A stretch of DNA of 64,000 nucleotides from Sabulibacter ruber (lineage in GTDB: Bacteria > Bacteroidota > Bacteroidia > Cytophagales > Hymenobacteraceae): NCBI RefSeq assembly GCF_017355955.1, contig NZ_JAFFID010000002.1, positions 620,001-684,000 on the forward strand. Reading direction: 5' to 3'. Below, piece after piece: positions 1 to 9,769 of the stretch. The notes under the pieces are model-generated. The model saw only the letters and a program-made list of their open reading frames with translations. It was not told where the DNA came from and searched no databases. Every line of letters starts with the position of its first letter. The stretch's first letter is position 1. The translations under genes and the position numbers were made by a program.

Positions 1-2307
1 GTGAGCGGTGGCCGTGGCAAAGGTGGTAAACCAGTGGCTTCTTCAGATGAGCGTCGTCGTGGAAACCAACCTGGCGGTGGTCAGGGCCAAGGTCAGGGAC
101 AAAACCAAGGCGGTGGAGATAAGAAAAAACGCAAGCGCATTGAAGTGCCTAGAACGGGTGCCCAAGGTGCTGGCGGAAACAATAACACTAATAACAACAA
201 TCAGCCGCAGCCTAACCGTGCCGGCGAAAGAGGCGGTGGAAACCGTCCGTTAGGAACCGGTCAGGCCGCTAATCGTCCGGGTGGCGGAAACCAACAGCAT
301 GGTGGACCGCGTCCGGGTGGCGGAGGTCATCATCAAGGACAGCGTCCGGGTGGCGGTGGCGGTAATCGTCCGGCACCGGCAGCTCCGCGGGCTGAATTAA
401 CGGATAAAGAAATCCAGGATCAGATTAAGGCTACTCTGGCCCGCTTGAGCGGCGGTAAAGGAAACCAGGGTAACCGTGCCAAGTACCGCCGTGAGAAGCG
501 TTCTGCCGTGGCTGAGGCTGCCGATGAGCGTAGATTACAGGAGCAGCTGGAATCTAAGATTCTGCGCGTGACAGAGTTCGTGTCAGCTAATGACCTGGCG
601 GCTCTGATGGACGTGAGCGTGAACGACGTGATCAAGACCTGTATGAACCTGGGTATGTTCGTGTCTATCAACCAACGTCTGGATGCAGAAGCCATCACCA
701 TCATTGCCGATGAGTTTGGCTATGATGTTCAGTTTGCTTCTGCTGAAGAAGAAGAGAACATTGGAGTAGAAGAGGTAGATTCAGAGGAGGATCTGGAGCC
801 ACGTGCGCCAATCGTTACCATCATGGGTCACGTTGACCACGGTAAGACTTCCTTGCTTGACTACATTCGTCGTTCTAAGGTAACTGCCGGTGAGGCCGGG
901 GGTATTACCCAGCACATTGGGGCGTACCAGGTTACAACCGGAGATGGCAAGAACATCACGTTCCTGGATACTCCTGGTCACGAAGCCTTTACCGCAATGC
1001 GTGCCCGTGGTGCCAAAGTAACCGACGTGGTAATTATTGTGGTAGCCGCTGACGATAGCGTAATGCCTCAGACAAAAGAGGCGTTGAACCACGCACAAGC
1101 CGCTGGCTCACCTATTGTAATTGCCATTAACAAAGTAGATAAACCTACCGCTAACCCAGACAAGATCCGTGAGGAACTTGCCCAGTTGAACGTACTGGTA
1201 GAAGAGTGGGGTGGTAAATACCAAAGCCAGGAAATCTCGGCTAAAACAGGTCAAGGCATTGACGAACTACTTGAAAAAGTATTGCTGGAAGCCGAATTAC
1301 TGGAACTGAGAGCGAACCCAGACCGCAGAGCAGTAGGTACTGTAATTGAAGCTGCCTTGGACAAAGGCCGTGGTTACGTAGCTACCGTGCTGGTACAGAA
1401 CGGTACCCTGGAAGTTGGGGACGTAATGGTAGCCGGTTCGCACTATGGTCGTGTGAAAGCCATGACCGATGTGTTGGGCAAACGCCACAAGAAAGCCGGG
1501 CCGTCTACACCAATCCAGGTGTTGGGTCTGGACGGAGCGCCGCAGGCGGGTGATAAATTCGTGGTAATGGAGACGGAGCGCGAAGCCCGTGAGATTGCCG
1601 GCAGCCGTCAGCAGTTGCAGCGTGAGCAGAGCATGCGTACCAAGAAGCACATCACCCTGGATGAGATCGGTCGCCGTCTGGCTATCGGTACCTTCAAGGA
1701 GCTGAACGTGATTGTACGCGGTGACGTGGATGGTTCCGTGGAAGCGCTTTCTGACTCTTTATTGAAACTGTCCACCGAAGAGGTACAGGTGAATATCCTG
1801 TCCAAAGGTGTGGGGCAGATCTCCGAGTCAGACGTTCTGTTGGCTTCTGCCTCAGATGCGATCATCATCGGTTTCCAGGTTCGTCCGTCGGCCAACGCCC
1901 GCAGACTGGCAGAGAACGAGCAGATCGACATCCGTCTGTACTCTATCATCTACAACGCCATCAACGAGGTGAAAGACGCCATGGAAGGTATGTTGGCGCC
2001 AACCGTACAGGAAGTGGTAGTAGCCAACGTAGAAGTACGCGAGGTGTTCAAGATTTCCAAAGTGGGTACTATTGCCGGCTGTATGGTCACCGATGGTACC
2101 ATCACACGGAACTCGAAAATCCGGGTGGTGCGCGATGGTATCGTGGTACACTCCGGCGAAATCCTGGCCCTGAAACGCTTCAAAGACGATGCTTCAGAGG
2201 TTCGCCAAGGTTACGAGTGCGGTATCAGCATCAAAAACTTCAACGATCTGAACGTAGGTGACGTAATTGAAGCGTATGAAGAGCGTGAAGTAAAACGGAC
2301 GCTGTAA
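1..2307 (+). CDS. infB: Translation initiation factor IF-2 (5' end outside window)
   Basis: IF-2 is the GTPase that brings initiator tRNA to the 30S subunit and promotes 70S joining. The visible 768 residues begin with a Gly/Gln/Asn/Arg-rich disordered linker (about 1-135), then an IF2_N-type helical domain (about 185-245), then the G domain with P-loop GHVDHGKT (276-283), DTPGHEAF and NKVD (377-380), followed by domains II, III and the C-terminal fMet-tRNA-binding barrel ending in a short charged tail. The frame is open at base 1, and the GTG there sits inside low-complexity sequence, so the real start is probably upstream. Length and order fit Bacteroidota IF-2, which carries a long N-terminal extension. 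Transcription ends at the hairpin just downstream. Confidence 0.97.
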   Translation: MSGGRGKGGKPVASSDERRRGNQPGGGQGQGQGQNQGGGDKKKRKRIEVPRTGAQGAGGNNNTNNNNQPQPNRAGERGGGNRPLGTGQAANRPGGGNQQHGGPRPGGGGHHQGQRPGGGGGNRPAPAAPRAELTDKEIQDQIKATLARLSGGKGNQGNRAKYRREKRSAVAEAADERRLQEQLESKILRVTEFVSANDLAALMDVSVNDVIKTCMNLGMFVSINQRLDAEAITIIADEFGYDVQFASAEEEENIGVEEVDSEEDLEPRAPIVTIMGHVDHGKTSLLDYIRRSKVTAGEAGGITQHIGAYQVTTGDGKNITFLDTPGHEAFTAMRARGAKVTDVVIIVVAADDSVMPQTKEALNHAQAAGSPIVIAINKVDKPTANPDKIREELAQLNVLVEEWGGKYQSQEISAKTGQGIDELLEKVLLEAELLELRANPDRRAVGTVIEAALDKGRGYVATVLVQNGTLEVGDVMVAGSHYGRVKAMTDVLGKRHKKAGPSTPIQVLGLDGAPQAGDKFVVMETEREAREIAGSRQQLQREQSMRTKKHITLDEIGRRLAIGTFKELNVIVRGDVDGSVEALSDSLLKLSTEEVQVNILSKGVGQISESDVLLASASDAIIIGFQVRPSANARRLAENEQIDIRLYSIIYNAINEVKDAMEGMLAPTVQEVVVANVEVREVFKISKVGTIAGCMVTDGTITRNSKIRVVRDGIVVHSGEILALKRFKDDASEVRQGYECGISIKNFNDLNVGDVIEAYEEREVKRTL

Positions 2308-2343
2308 TCTGCGAAAGAAATAGTATAAAATAGCTTGTAAAAG

Positions 2344-2380
2344 AAGGCCCCATCTGAAAAGGTGGGGCTTTTGTTTTTTT
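2344..2380 (+). terminator. Intrinsic terminator after infB
   Basis: Stem GCCCCATC / GGTGGGGC (one G-U pair, loop TGAAAA), extended by A-T pairs and followed by a run of T residues with one interruption. It begins 37 bases after the infB stop. Confidence 0.85.
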
Positions 2381-2477
2381 GCCATATTTCCCAAAGAAGG
2401 TGTTTTCGGGCTCTTTCTTTGAAAGAGAGGCAGAAACGGGAGAGGCAGTGCCGTCTCTTGAACCCAACAAAGCCACA

Positions 2478-2523
2478 TAAAAGCAAAGGCCCTTCCATCT
2501 ACATGGAAAGGCCTTTGCTTTTA
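2478..2523. terminator. Long inverted repeat, bidirectional terminator
   Basis: An inverted repeat of about 21 bp with a single mismatch (arms TAAAAGCAAAGGCC / GGCCTTTGCTTTTA plus inner TTCCAT / ATGGAA), A-rich on the left and T-rich on the right. It lies between the convergent ends of infB and the small minus-strand gene and could end transcription from both sides. Confidence 0.75.
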
Positions 2524-2539
2524 TGTTCTAAGAGGCTTG

Positions 2540-2974
2540 TTAGAAAAACAAGAACTTACGGTTACGCTTTTTCAGGCTTTGCTGGTAGAGTTTGCCGTCT
2601 GGGTTGTCCTTGTCAATCAGGCGTTTTGATTTGCGCTGCTTTACCTTGGGTGATTTAACCTTGTTCTTGTAGCTTCCCAAAGAAAAACCACCTCTTCCGT
2701 TTTCATATTTGTTATCGGGCATGGAGTAGCGCGGTCCGCTGTAAAAACCACCACTGGTTTTAGCTTCTGCAATGGCTTTCTGCCGATCAAGGAGCATTTT
2801 CCGGTCTACGTTAGCACTTGCCGACTGGCCTTTCTTTATACCATCCGGTCCGCGGCGGCTAGCTTCGCGCTTCTGTTTGCGGGGCTTCTGAGCCATGGCC
2901 TCAGCGGGCGTGCTAGCGCCTAGCACTAGCACAGACATGGCAAATACAACATATCTGAAGAAATTGACCATCAT
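2540..2974 (-). CDS. Small basic exported protein, function unknown
   Basis: I do not recognise this 144-residue protein. It starts with a signal-peptide-like segment (MMVNFF, then hydrophobic FAMSVLVLGAS, then AEAMA before a cleavage-like site near residue 28). The rest is strongly basic and low in complexity, rich in Lys, Arg, Ser and Gly, with no Cys, and it ends in KKRNRKFLFF. The second Met gives an almost identical product. It is alone on its strand between a terminator and the divergent enoyl-CoA hydratase gene. A periplasmic or surface protein that binds polyanions would fit the charge, but that is only a guess. Confidence 0.65.
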   Translation of the reverse strand: MMVNFFRYVVFAMSVLVLGASTPAEAMAQKPRKQKREASRRGPDGIKKGQSASANVDRKMLLDRQKAIAEAKTSGGFYSGPRYSMPDNKYENGRGGFSLGSYKNKVKSPKVKQRKSKRLIDKDNPDGKLYQQSLKKRNRKFLFF

Positions 2975-3155
2975 GAACAGGGAAGAGAAATTGGAATTTG
3001 AACTGTAACGTGGGATACAGCTTAACTGTTCCTTTTATCCGAACTTAAATTGAGTAAAAATATTATACTTTCCTAAGCTTACGGGCAAATAATATGCCAT
3101 TTGAGAGTATTTTTCTGGGGTGAGCCCAAGAGAGAATAATCTGTGGGTATTTCTT

Positions 3156-3163
3156 TATATTTG
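3156..3163 (+). promoter_or_regulatory. Possible -7 box of the enoyl-CoA hydratase gene
   Basis: TATATTTG matches the Bacteroidota -7 consensus TAnnTTTG and lies 42 bases before the start codon. I see no clear TTTG -33 element at the usual distance, so this is tentative. Confidence 0.4.
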
Positions 3164-3205
3164 CCCCTCTTATTTCTAAAAAAACTGACCTCTAGAAAAT
3201 AGAAC

Positions 3206-3988
3206 ATGACCCAATACAACAACCTTCTGCTGGAGAACAAGGGCGGCATCATGGTGATTACGGTGAACAGACCTAACAAGATGAATGCCCTTAACATTGA
3301 GACAGTGAAGGAACTAAATACCGCCATGCAGGAGGTGTATGATGATCCGGAAGTGCGCGGAGTGATTTTGACGGGAAGCGGCGAGAAGGCGTTTGTGGCT
3401 GGGGCAGACATAGCGGAGATTGCTGAGCTGAACGAGGTGAACGGCAGACGCTTTGCGGAGCGGGGACAGGACGTGTTTTCTATGATTGAAGAAAGCCCCA
3501 AACCCGTGATTGCCGCGGTAAACGGATTTGCCTTAGGCGGAGGGTGTGAGTTGGCCATGGCTTGCCACATCAGAGTCGCCAGTGAGAACGCGCGTTTCGG
3601 GCAGCCGGAGGTGAACCTGGGCATTATACCCGGGTACGGCGGTACCCAGCGCCTCACGCAGTTAGTAGGCAAAGGCCGCGCCATGGAACTCATGATGACA
3701 GGCGATATGATCTCGGCGGCCGAGGCCAAAGAGTACGGTTTGGTGAACCATGTCACCGCACCCGAGGGACTTATGGAGAAGTGCCTGGAGATCATGCAGA
3801 AGATTGTAGCCAAAGCTCCTTTGGCGGTAGGCATGATCGTGGACTGCGTAAACGCCTGGTATGATAAAGAGGAAAACGGTTATCAGACTGAGGCCAATTC
3901 GTTCAGCCGCTGCTGCGGGTCAGATGACTTCAAAGAAGGCACTGCGGCGTTTTTAGAGAAGCGCAAACCTGTGTTCAAAGGCGAGTAG
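3206..3988 (+). CDS. Enoyl-CoA hydratase/isomerase family protein
   Basis: This 260-residue crotonase-fold enzyme probably hydrates short-chain 2-enoyl-CoA thioesters in fatty-acid or butyrate-type metabolism in the cytoplasm. The CoA-binding and oxyanion-hole region AGADIAE lies at about 65-71, and the GGGCELAMAC segment carries Glu115. The motif around Glu135 (FGQPEVNLG) is followed by PGYGGTQRL. Both glutamates that activate water in true hydratases are present, so hydratase rather than isomerase activity is likely. The length is typical. It stands alone, with a 38-bp palindrome 52 bases after its stop, so the exact substrate cannot be read from its neighbours. Confidence 0.92.
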   Translation: MTQYNNLLLENKGGIMVITVNRPNKMNALNIETVKELNTAMQEVYDDPEVRGVILTGSGEKAFVAGADIAEIAELNEVNGRRFAERGQDVFSMIEESPKPVIAAVNGFALGGGCELAMACHIRVASENARFGQPEVNLGIIPGYGGTQRLTQLVGKGRAMELMMTGDMISAAEAKEYGLVNHVTAPEGLMEKCLEIMQKIVAKAPLAVGMIVDCVNAWYDKEENGYQTEANSFSRCCGSDDFKEGTAAFLEKRKPVFKGE

Positions 3989-4039
3989 TGGTTCACCACC
4001 TCTCACATTAAACGCTATCCTTAACAAAATACCTGCTCC

Positions 4040-4077
4040 CGTTTTAGGCCCGGTTTCTAGAAAACAGGCTTGAAACG
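4040..4077. repeat. 38-bp palindrome family, copy 1
   Basis: Core with outer half-sites CGTTTTAGGC / GGCTTGAAACG. The hairpin extends beyond the core to 12 outer base pairs (CTGCTCCCGTTT at 4033 with AAACGGGAGCAG ending at 4084). It lies between the enoyl-CoA hydratase stop and the flippase start. Confidence 0.8.
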
Positions 4078-4145
4078 GGAGCAGACGTAAATACCGGGTT
4101 GCTTAACAAAGCAGCCTCAGATGTAAATCACCCGATTAGCCAACT

Positions 4146-5642
4146 ATGAGTATCGCAAAAAAACTGCTGGGGCAAACGGCGGCGTATGGCTTGAGCAGCA
4201 TTGTGGGGCGGGCCCTGAACTACCTGTTGGTGCCCCTTTATACAGGAATATTCGCCCGGGAAGAATATGCGGTGGTGACCAAACTGTACGCCATTGTCGC
4301 TTTTCTGAACATTGTGTATACCTATGGCATGGAAACGGCCTTTTTCAGGTATGCGAATAAACCAGGGGCCGACAGAAAGGACCTCTACAACAAAGTACAA
4401 AGCCTGGTTATCACCACCAGCCTTACGTTTACAGGTCTTTTGCTGGTGTTCAATTCCTCTGTTGCTGCGTCCTTAGGCTATGCCGGTAAGGAGGAGTACA
4501 TTACCTGGTTGGCCATCACTATGGCTGTAGACGCCATAACCGCCATTCCGTTTGCCCGTCTGCGGTTAGAGAACAAGGCTGCCCAGTTTGCCATCATCCG
4601 CCTGTCCAACATTTTTCTGGTGATAGGCGGTAATCTTTTCTTCCTGCTTTTCTGCCGGCATGTGTACGAAGGGGAATATTTGCCGGAGTTACGTCCACTG
4701 GTGGAAGCCATTTATGATCCTAACTTGGGCGTAGGCTACATTTTTGTGGTGAACATGGTGGCCAACTTGTTGTTCATTCCCATGCTGTGGAAACAATTTG
4801 CAGACTTCCGGTTCAAGTTTTCCCTGGACGAGATGCGCCCCATGCTGGTGTATGCTTTCCCTATCCTGATCATGGGACTGGCGGGTGCCACCAATGAAAT
4901 GCTCTCCCGTCTGATGTTGGAAGACTGGTTGCCGGAGGGGTTCTATCAGGGAATGACCAATGAACAGGCCCTGGGTGTTTTTGGGGCCAATTACAAACTG
5001 GCTATCATGATGAGCCTCATGATTCAGGCCTTCCGGTATTCGGCGGAGCCGTTTTTCTTTTCGCAGTCACAAGACAAGAACTCCCCGGCTACCTTTGCGG
5101 TGGTCATGCGCTGGTTTGTCATTGTCTGCGCCTTGGCCTATTTAGGCATTAGTGCCAATCTGGACATTTTTCAGCATTTCATCGGAAAACCATACCGCAC
5201 CGGTTTGGAGATTGTGCCGGTGCTTCTGCTGGCCTATCTTTTCAATGGCGTTTATTACAACCTTACCGTTTGGTTCAAACTCACCGATAAGACCCAATAC
5301 GGTACGTACATCACCATCTTCGGCGCTATCGTGACGGTAGTGGCAAACTTTGTCCTTATTCCGGTGCTGGGCTACATGGGTAGTGCTATTGCGGCTTTCC
5401 TTTGCTACTTTACTATGTCGGTGGTTTGCTATGCCATTGGGCAGAAGTATTTTCCGGTGCCGTATCCTATTAAGGCCATTTTTGGGTACCTTCTGCTGGC
5501 TACCGGGCTTATCTGGCTAGCCAATGTGGTGGAGATGGAGAACTTCTGGCTGCGGCAAGCCTACCACCTAGCGCTCTGTCTTGTGTTTGTGGCGGTGGTC
5601 TGGGTTGTAGAGAAACCGGGCCTGCGACGGATAAATAGTTAA
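4146..5642 (+). CDS. Polysaccharide/oligosaccharide flippase family membrane protein
   Basis: This 498-residue integral membrane protein is almost entirely hydrophobic helices (about 12-14), with the N-terminal pattern QTAAYGLSSIVGRALNYLLVPLY typical of the PST/Wzx branch of the MOP flippase superfamily. Such proteins move lipid-linked glycans across the inner membrane. A longer hydrophilic loop (about 165-205) and short charged loops separate the helices. It is followed after 19 bases by dUTPase and then a sugar nucleotidyltransferase, which supports an envelope glycan role. Which glycan it moves cannot be told. The ATG is preceded by no Shine-Dalgarno motif. Confidence 0.88.
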   Translation: MSIAKKLLGQTAAYGLSSIVGRALNYLLVPLYTGIFAREEYAVVTKLYAIVAFLNIVYTYGMETAFFRYANKPGADRKDLYNKVQSLVITTSLTFTGLLLVFNSSVAASLGYAGKEEYITWLAITMAVDAITAIPFARLRLENKAAQFAIIRLSNIFLVIGGNLFFLLFCRHVYEGEYLPELRPLVEAIYDPNLGVGYIFVVNMVANLLFIPMLWKQFADFRFKFSLDEMRPMLVYAFPILIMGLAGATNEMLSRLMLEDWLPEGFYQGMTNEQALGVFGANYKLAIMMSLMIQAFRYSAEPFFFSQSQDKNSPATFAVVMRWFVIVCALAYLGISANLDIFQHFIGKPYRTGLEIVPVLLLAYLFNGVYYNLTVWFKLTDKTQYGTYITIFGAIVTVVANFVLIPVLGYMGSAIAAFLCYFTMSVVCYAIGQKYFPVPYPIKAIFGYLLLATGLIWLANVVEMENFWLRQAYHLALCLVFVAVVWVVEKPGLRRINS

Positions 5643-5661
5643 TTTTGTATATTAGCTTCCT

Positions 5662-6108
5662 ATGAATACCACCCTTCCAGTTAAAGTCATCAATTTGGGC
5701 AAGCATCCGCTGCCGGCTTACGCCACAGAACACTCCGCTGGGTTAGACCTGCGGGCCAATCTGGAGGCGCCGGTTACCCTGAAACCCCTGCAGCGTACGC
5801 TTATCCCTACGGGTTTGAGCATTGAATTGCCCGAAGGCCACGAGGCCCAAATCAGGCCCCGCAGCGGACTTGCCTTCAAGCACGGCATTTCCATTGTCAA
5901 CAGCCCCGGCACCATTGATGCCGATTACCGTGGCGAGATAAAGGTTCTGCTGGTAAACCTCTCAGACACCGATTTTGTGGTCGAAGACGGCGAACGCATC
6001 GCCCAGATGGTGGTAGCCAGATATGAGCGCGTGGCTTGGGAAGCCGTGGAGGAACTGTCAGAGACCCACCGGGGAGCGGGCGGATACGGCAGTACCGGTA
6101 AAAATTAA
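5662..6108 (+). CDS. dut: dUTP diphosphatase (dUTPase)
   Basis: A trimeric dUTPase that hydrolyses dUTP to dUMP and PPi, keeping uracil out of DNA and supplying the dTMP precursor. All five family motifs are visible in 148 residues: AGLDLRA (1), RPRSGLA (2), [10 protein letters not shown] (3), GERIAQMV (4) and the glycine-rich C-terminal [10 protein letters not shown] (5) that closes over the active site. Length and motif spacing are standard. It is probably cotranscribed with the flippase upstream (19-base gap). A 38-bp palindrome begins 14 bases after its stop. Confidence 0.98.
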   Translation: MNTTLPVKVINLGKHPLPAYATEHSAGLDLRANLEAPVTLKPLQRTLIPTGLSIELPEGHEAQIRPRSGLAFKHGISIVNSPGTIDADYRGEIKVLLVNLSDTDFVVEDGERIAQMVVARYERVAWEAVEELSETHRGAGGYGSTGKN

Positions 6109-6121
6109 ATTTTATATCTTC

Positions 6122-6159
6122 AGTTTTTACTCTATTTTCGAAAAAATAGGCTTAAAGCG
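6122..6159. repeat. 38-bp palindrome family, copy 2 (divergent)
   Basis: The inner stem CTATTTT / AAAATAG is perfect with a CGAA loop. The outer arms (GTTTTTA / TTAAAGC) are imperfect. It lies between dut and the nucleotidyltransferase gene. Confidence 0.6.
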
Positions 6160-6231
6160 GGAAACGCCTATATCTTAATTGGCGAAAAACCGTAGGTAGG
6201 CCATACTTAAGCAACCTATTCAAAAGACACT

Positions 6232-7239
6232 ATGAGAATTATTGTACCAATGGCCGGCATGGGCAAGCGCATGCGTCCTCACACCCTTACTGTTCCTAAG
6301 CCTCTTGTACCTATTGCAGGAAAACCAATTGTGCAGCGTTTGGTGGAAGACATTGCTAAGGTGTGCCAGGAACCCATTGAAGAAGTAGCCTTTATCATAG
6401 GTAACTTCGGGAAAGAAGTGGAGGCCAAACTATTGAAGATTGCCGAGTCTGTTGGTGCCGTTGGCTCTATCCACTACCAGGACCAGCCTCTTGGAACGGC
6501 TCATGCCATTCTGTGTGCCAAAGACGCGCTGAAAGGCAATGTGGTGGTAGCGTTTGCTGATACCCTGTTCAAAGCCGATTTCAAACTGGATACTTCTGCC
6601 GAGGGAACCATCTGGGTACAGAAAGTAGAAGACCCGCGTCCGTTTGGGGTGGTGAAGCTGAACGAGCAAGGCCACATCACTGAATTTGTGGAAAAACCAC
6701 AGGAGTTTGTGTCTGACCTGGCTATCATTGGTATCTACTACTTCAAAGACGGCGAGTACCTGCGTGATGAGCTGCAGTATCTGCTGGATAACGACATCAA
6801 AGACAAAGGCGAGTACCAGATCACCAACGCGCTGGAGAACATGAAGAGCAAAGGTTCTGTGTTCATCCCGGGCCAGATCTCTGAGTGGCTTGACTGCGGA
6901 AACAAAGATTCTACCGTGTACACCAACCAGCGTTACCTGGAGTACATCAAAGACGAAGAAGGTTTGGTAGCCAGCTCGGCCCAGTTAACCAACTCCGTGA
7001 TTATTCCGCCGGTTTATGTGGGAGAAAACGTGGTGCTGAACAATTCAGTGGTAGGTCCGCACGTTTCTATCGGAAACAACACGCAGGTATCTGGCTCGGT
7101 GATCAGCAACAGCATTGTACAGGAGAGCAGCAAAGTAAATAATGCCCTGATCTCCAACTCAATGGTAGGGAACTTCGTTGTATATGAGGGCGTTCCATCT
7201 GACCTGAGCTTAGGTGACTACAACGTCCTGCGTGGCTAG
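6232..7239 (+). CDS. Sugar-phosphate nucleotidyltransferase with left-handed beta-helix tail
   Basis: A 335-residue protein with an N-terminal NTP-transferase domain. Its signature is GMGKRMRPHT (residues 9-18), followed by KPLVPIAGKP, the substrate loop LGTAHAI and the metal site VVAFADTLF. The C-terminal 80 residues (NSVIIPPVYVGENVVLNNS and onward) show hexapeptide repeats of a left-handed beta helix, as in GlmU and GlgC relatives. It probably makes an NDP-sugar for cell-envelope glycans. Nucleotide and sugar specificity cannot be read from the sequence. It sits 18 bases upstream of the TPR gene in an envelope operon. Confidence 0.88.
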   Translation: MRIIVPMAGMGKRMRPHTLTVPKPLVPIAGKPIVQRLVEDIAKVCQEPIEEVAFIIGNFGKEVEAKLLKIAESVGAVGSIHYQDQPLGTAHAILCAKDALKGNVVVAFADTLFKADFKLDTSAEGTIWVQKVEDPRPFGVVKLNEQGHITEFVEKPQEFVSDLAIIGIYYFKDGEYLRDELQYLLDNDIKDKGEYQITNALENMKSKGSVFIPGQISEWLDCGNKDSTVYTNQRYLEYIKDEEGLVASSAQLTNSVIIPPVYVGENVVLNNSVVGPHVSIGNNTQVSGSVISNSIVQESSKVNNALISNSMVGNFVVYEGVPSDLSLGDYNVLRG

Positions 7240-7257
7240 TCAGGAAATTTTATTTTT

Positions 7258-9015
7258 ATGCTGAAAAGAGGACTCACGATAGTGGCCGCTTTGTGCGGGA
7301 TGGTGGTGGCGAGTGAGCAAAGCTTTGCCCAGTCTGAGCGCAAAAAAGAGAAGCAGAATTTAGCCGAGTCAACCGGTATGCCTTCTCTCACGCTTAGCCC
7401 GCAGGAGCAGCAGCTTAGTGAGTCCTATTTTCTGGAAGGCATGAAGTTTTTCGTGCTGGAAGAATACAACAAAGCATTAGACCGTTTTCAGCGGGCTTAT
7501 GCCATTAGCCCGGCTAATGCCGCGGTCAACTACAAACTGGCCGAAACCAGCCTGCTGCTGGGCAATGTACGGGGCGCCTTGCCCTTCTCTAAAGCCGCTC
7601 TGGAGTTAGATCCCTCCAACCCTTATTACCATCTGCTGCTGGCCCAGATATACACCAATCAGCAGCAGTATGATGACGCCATCAAAGTCTACGCCCGGCT
7701 TACCCAGGAACTGCCGCATACAGAGCAGTACCTTTTCAACTTGACAGACCTCTATCTGGCCAAAAACAGGTTAGACGATGCCCTGCGCACTTTAAGCCAG
7801 ATTGAAGAGAAATACGGCTTAATTGAGGAAATCTCGTTTAAAAAGCAGCAGATTTATCTAAAGCAGAACAAGCTGGAGCAGGCTCTGAAAGAAGGGGAGA
7901 ACCTGATTGCCTCCAACCCCGAAGAAGCCCGTTACCTGTTGGCGCAGGCAGAAATATTAGCCGCTAACAAGAAAATTGCCGATGCCATCAAAGTAGCCGA
8001 GCAGGCTTTGAAAGTAGCCCCAGATAATGCCTACGGCCGCCTGATGCTGGCAGACTTGCTGCAGCAGCAAGGCAAAACCGCCGAGGCCGATGCCCAACTG
8101 GAGTTAGCCTTCGGGAATCCTTCGCTGGACATAGATTCCAAGGTGAAAATTCTGGTAGACTACATCCGTCGTTTACCAAACGAGAAGGTGGCGGCTCAAG
8201 CCATTAAACTGGCGGAACTCACCACTAGGGCGCACCCCAGGGAAGCCAAAGCCTTTGCCGTAGCCGGTGACATTTACGTGAACGCAGAGCGCAAACTGCC
8301 CGCCCGCGATAGTTACCTGAAAGCAGTAGCCCTTGACCCCGGCCATTACAAAATCTGGCAGCAGATTGTGGTGCTGGACGGCGAAATGAACCAGAACGAT
8401 TCTCTGATTGCACACTCTGAGCGGGCGCTGGAGTTCTTCCCTAACCAGCCTATGTTCTGGTTCTACAACGGAACGGCGCACCTCATCAACAAGAATTATC
8501 CTAAGGCGGTTAAGTCTTTGGAATACGGCCGGCGTTTGTCTGCCACCAACCCAGATCTGCAATTACAGTTCAACCTGCAGTTAGGAGACGCCTACCACTC
8601 CATGGAGCAATTTGCTCTGTCAGACCAGGCTTATGAAGCCGTGCTGGCGCTGGACCCTAACAACCCGCATGCACTCAACAATTACAGCTATTTCTTGTCT
8701 ATCAGAGGGCAAAATCTATTTAAAGCGAAAGCCATGGCTGGTACATTGGTTGCGCAGCACCCAGATAATCCCACGTATCTTGACACATACGCCTGGGTGC
8801 TGTACAAACTGAAAGAATACCAGGAGGCGAAACGCTTGCTGGAAAAAGCCGTAGCTGTCTCTTCAGATGCCACAATCATTGAACACTACGGCGATGTGCT
8901 TTACCAGCTGGGGCAGCGGGATTTAGCATTGAAGCAGTGGGTGCGCGCCAACCAGGTGGGGGGCGCCTCTGAGGGCATCAGCAAGAAGATCAAAGACAAG
9001 AAACTATATGAATAG
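7258..9015 (+). CDS. Exported tetratricopeptide-repeat protein
   Basis: 585 residues starting with a signal peptide (hydrophobic stretch after MLKRG, cleavage-like SFA|Q near residue 25). The rest is a run of TPR-type helix pairs, with units such as YNKALDRFQRAYAISPANA, AALELDPSNPYYHLLLAQIY and YEAVLALDPNNPHALNNYSY. TPR arrays hold protein partners, so this is probably a periplasmic assembly factor. Its 3' end overlaps the DUF4292 lipoprotein gene by 8 bases, which implies coupled translation. The partners may be the following lipoprotein and LytM protein. No enzymatic motif is seen. Confidence 0.9.
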   Translation: MLKRGLTIVAALCGMVVASEQSFAQSERKKEKQNLAESTGMPSLTLSPQEQQLSESYFLEGMKFFVLEEYNKALDRFQRAYAISPANAAVNYKLAETSLLLGNVRGALPFSKAALELDPSNPYYHLLLAQIYTNQQQYDDAIKVYARLTQELPHTEQYLFNLTDLYLAKNRLDDALRTLSQIEEKYGLIEEISFKKQQIYLKQNKLEQALKEGENLIASNPEEARYLLAQAEILAANKKIADAIKVAEQALKVAPDNAYGRLMLADLLQQQGKTAEADAQLELAFGNPSLDIDSKVKILVDYIRRLPNEKVAAQAIKLAELTTRAHPREAKAFAVAGDIYVNAERKLPARDSYLKAVALDPGHYKIWQQIVVLDGEMNQNDSLIAHSERALEFFPNQPMFWFYNGTAHLINKNYPKAVKSLEYGRRLSATNPDLQLQFNLQLGDAYHSMEQFALSDQAYEAVLALDPNNPHALNNYSYFLSIRGQNLFKAKAMAGTLVAQHPDNPTYLDTYAWVLYKLKEYQEAKRLLEKAVAVSSDATIIEHYGDVLYQLGQRDLALKQWVRANQVGGASEGISKKIKDKKLYE

Positions 9016-9769
9016 CATCAAATACATCTACGCCTTTGGGTTGAGTTTACTGGTACTTGCCGGCTGTCAGAAGAAAGCTACTCCGGGCGCTTCCACCTCC
9101 ACGGCACCAGAGACCCTGAACAAGGTAAGCGTAGTGAATACAGATTACACCTACTTCACCGCCAAAGGCAAGGTACAGAGTGAGAACAGTAAGCTCAGTG
9201 CCAACCTTACCCTGCGCATGAAGAAAGACGAAGTAATCTGGGCTTCAGTGCAGGCGTTGGGCTTTGAGGCGGCCCGCCTGAAGGTAACGCCAGACTCTGT
9301 GTATGTAGTAAACCGCCTGAAAGATGAGTACCTGGTAGGTTCTTATGACATGCTCCGGCAGCGGTTCAACGTAGACGTGGATTTCAAAACGTTGCAGGAA
9401 ATCATCATCGGGAACTTTGTGCCCGGTGACCCTAAACGGGAGAAACTGGAGCAAGATGGTCCTATGCAGCACTTGCGTACCCTGCGCTCCAATCTGCAGA
9501 TAGACCAGTACGTAGATACCACCCGCTACAAATTGAAACGGGCCGAGGTGCGTAACCTGCAGACCAAAGACTACATGAGTGTAGATTACCAGGAGTTTGA
9601 GGACGTGAACGGCAAACCGTTTGCCATGGCCTTGTTGCTTTCTATTCAGCAGCCCGAGGGGAACGCCGCCAAAACCAACGTAGTAGCGGTGAAGCACAGA
9701 CAGGTTTCCACGTCTGAGACTTCCCTGGATTTCCCTTTTTCTGTACCTTCGAACTATGAACGTAAATAG
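9008..9769 (+). CDS. DUF4292 family lipoprotein
   Basis: A 253-residue lipoprotein with a signal peptide ending in the lipobox LAGC (Cys20). The mature part (KVSVVNTDYTYFTAKGKVQ, LRMKKDEVIWASVQALGFEAARLKVTPDSV) matches DUF4292, a beta-sheet family resembling LolA/LolB lipoprotein carriers. A role in moving or sensing lipid or lipoprotein in the periplasm is an inference from that resemblance. The start overlaps the TPR gene by 8 bases and its end overlaps the LytM gene by 14 bases, so the three are a tight translational unit. Confidence 0.88.
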   Translation: MNSIKYIYAFGLSLLVLAGCQKKATPGASTSTAPETLNKVSVVNTDYTYFTAKGKVQSENSKLSANLTLRMKKDEVIWASVQALGFEAARLKVTPDSVYVVNRLKDEYLVGSYDMLRQRFNVDVDFKTLQEIIIGNFVPGDPKREKLEQDGPMQHLRTLRSNLQIDQYVDTTRYKLKRAEVRNLQTKDYMSVDYQEFEDVNGKPFAMALLLSIQQPEGNAAKTNVVAVKHRQVSTSETSLDFPFSVPSNYERK

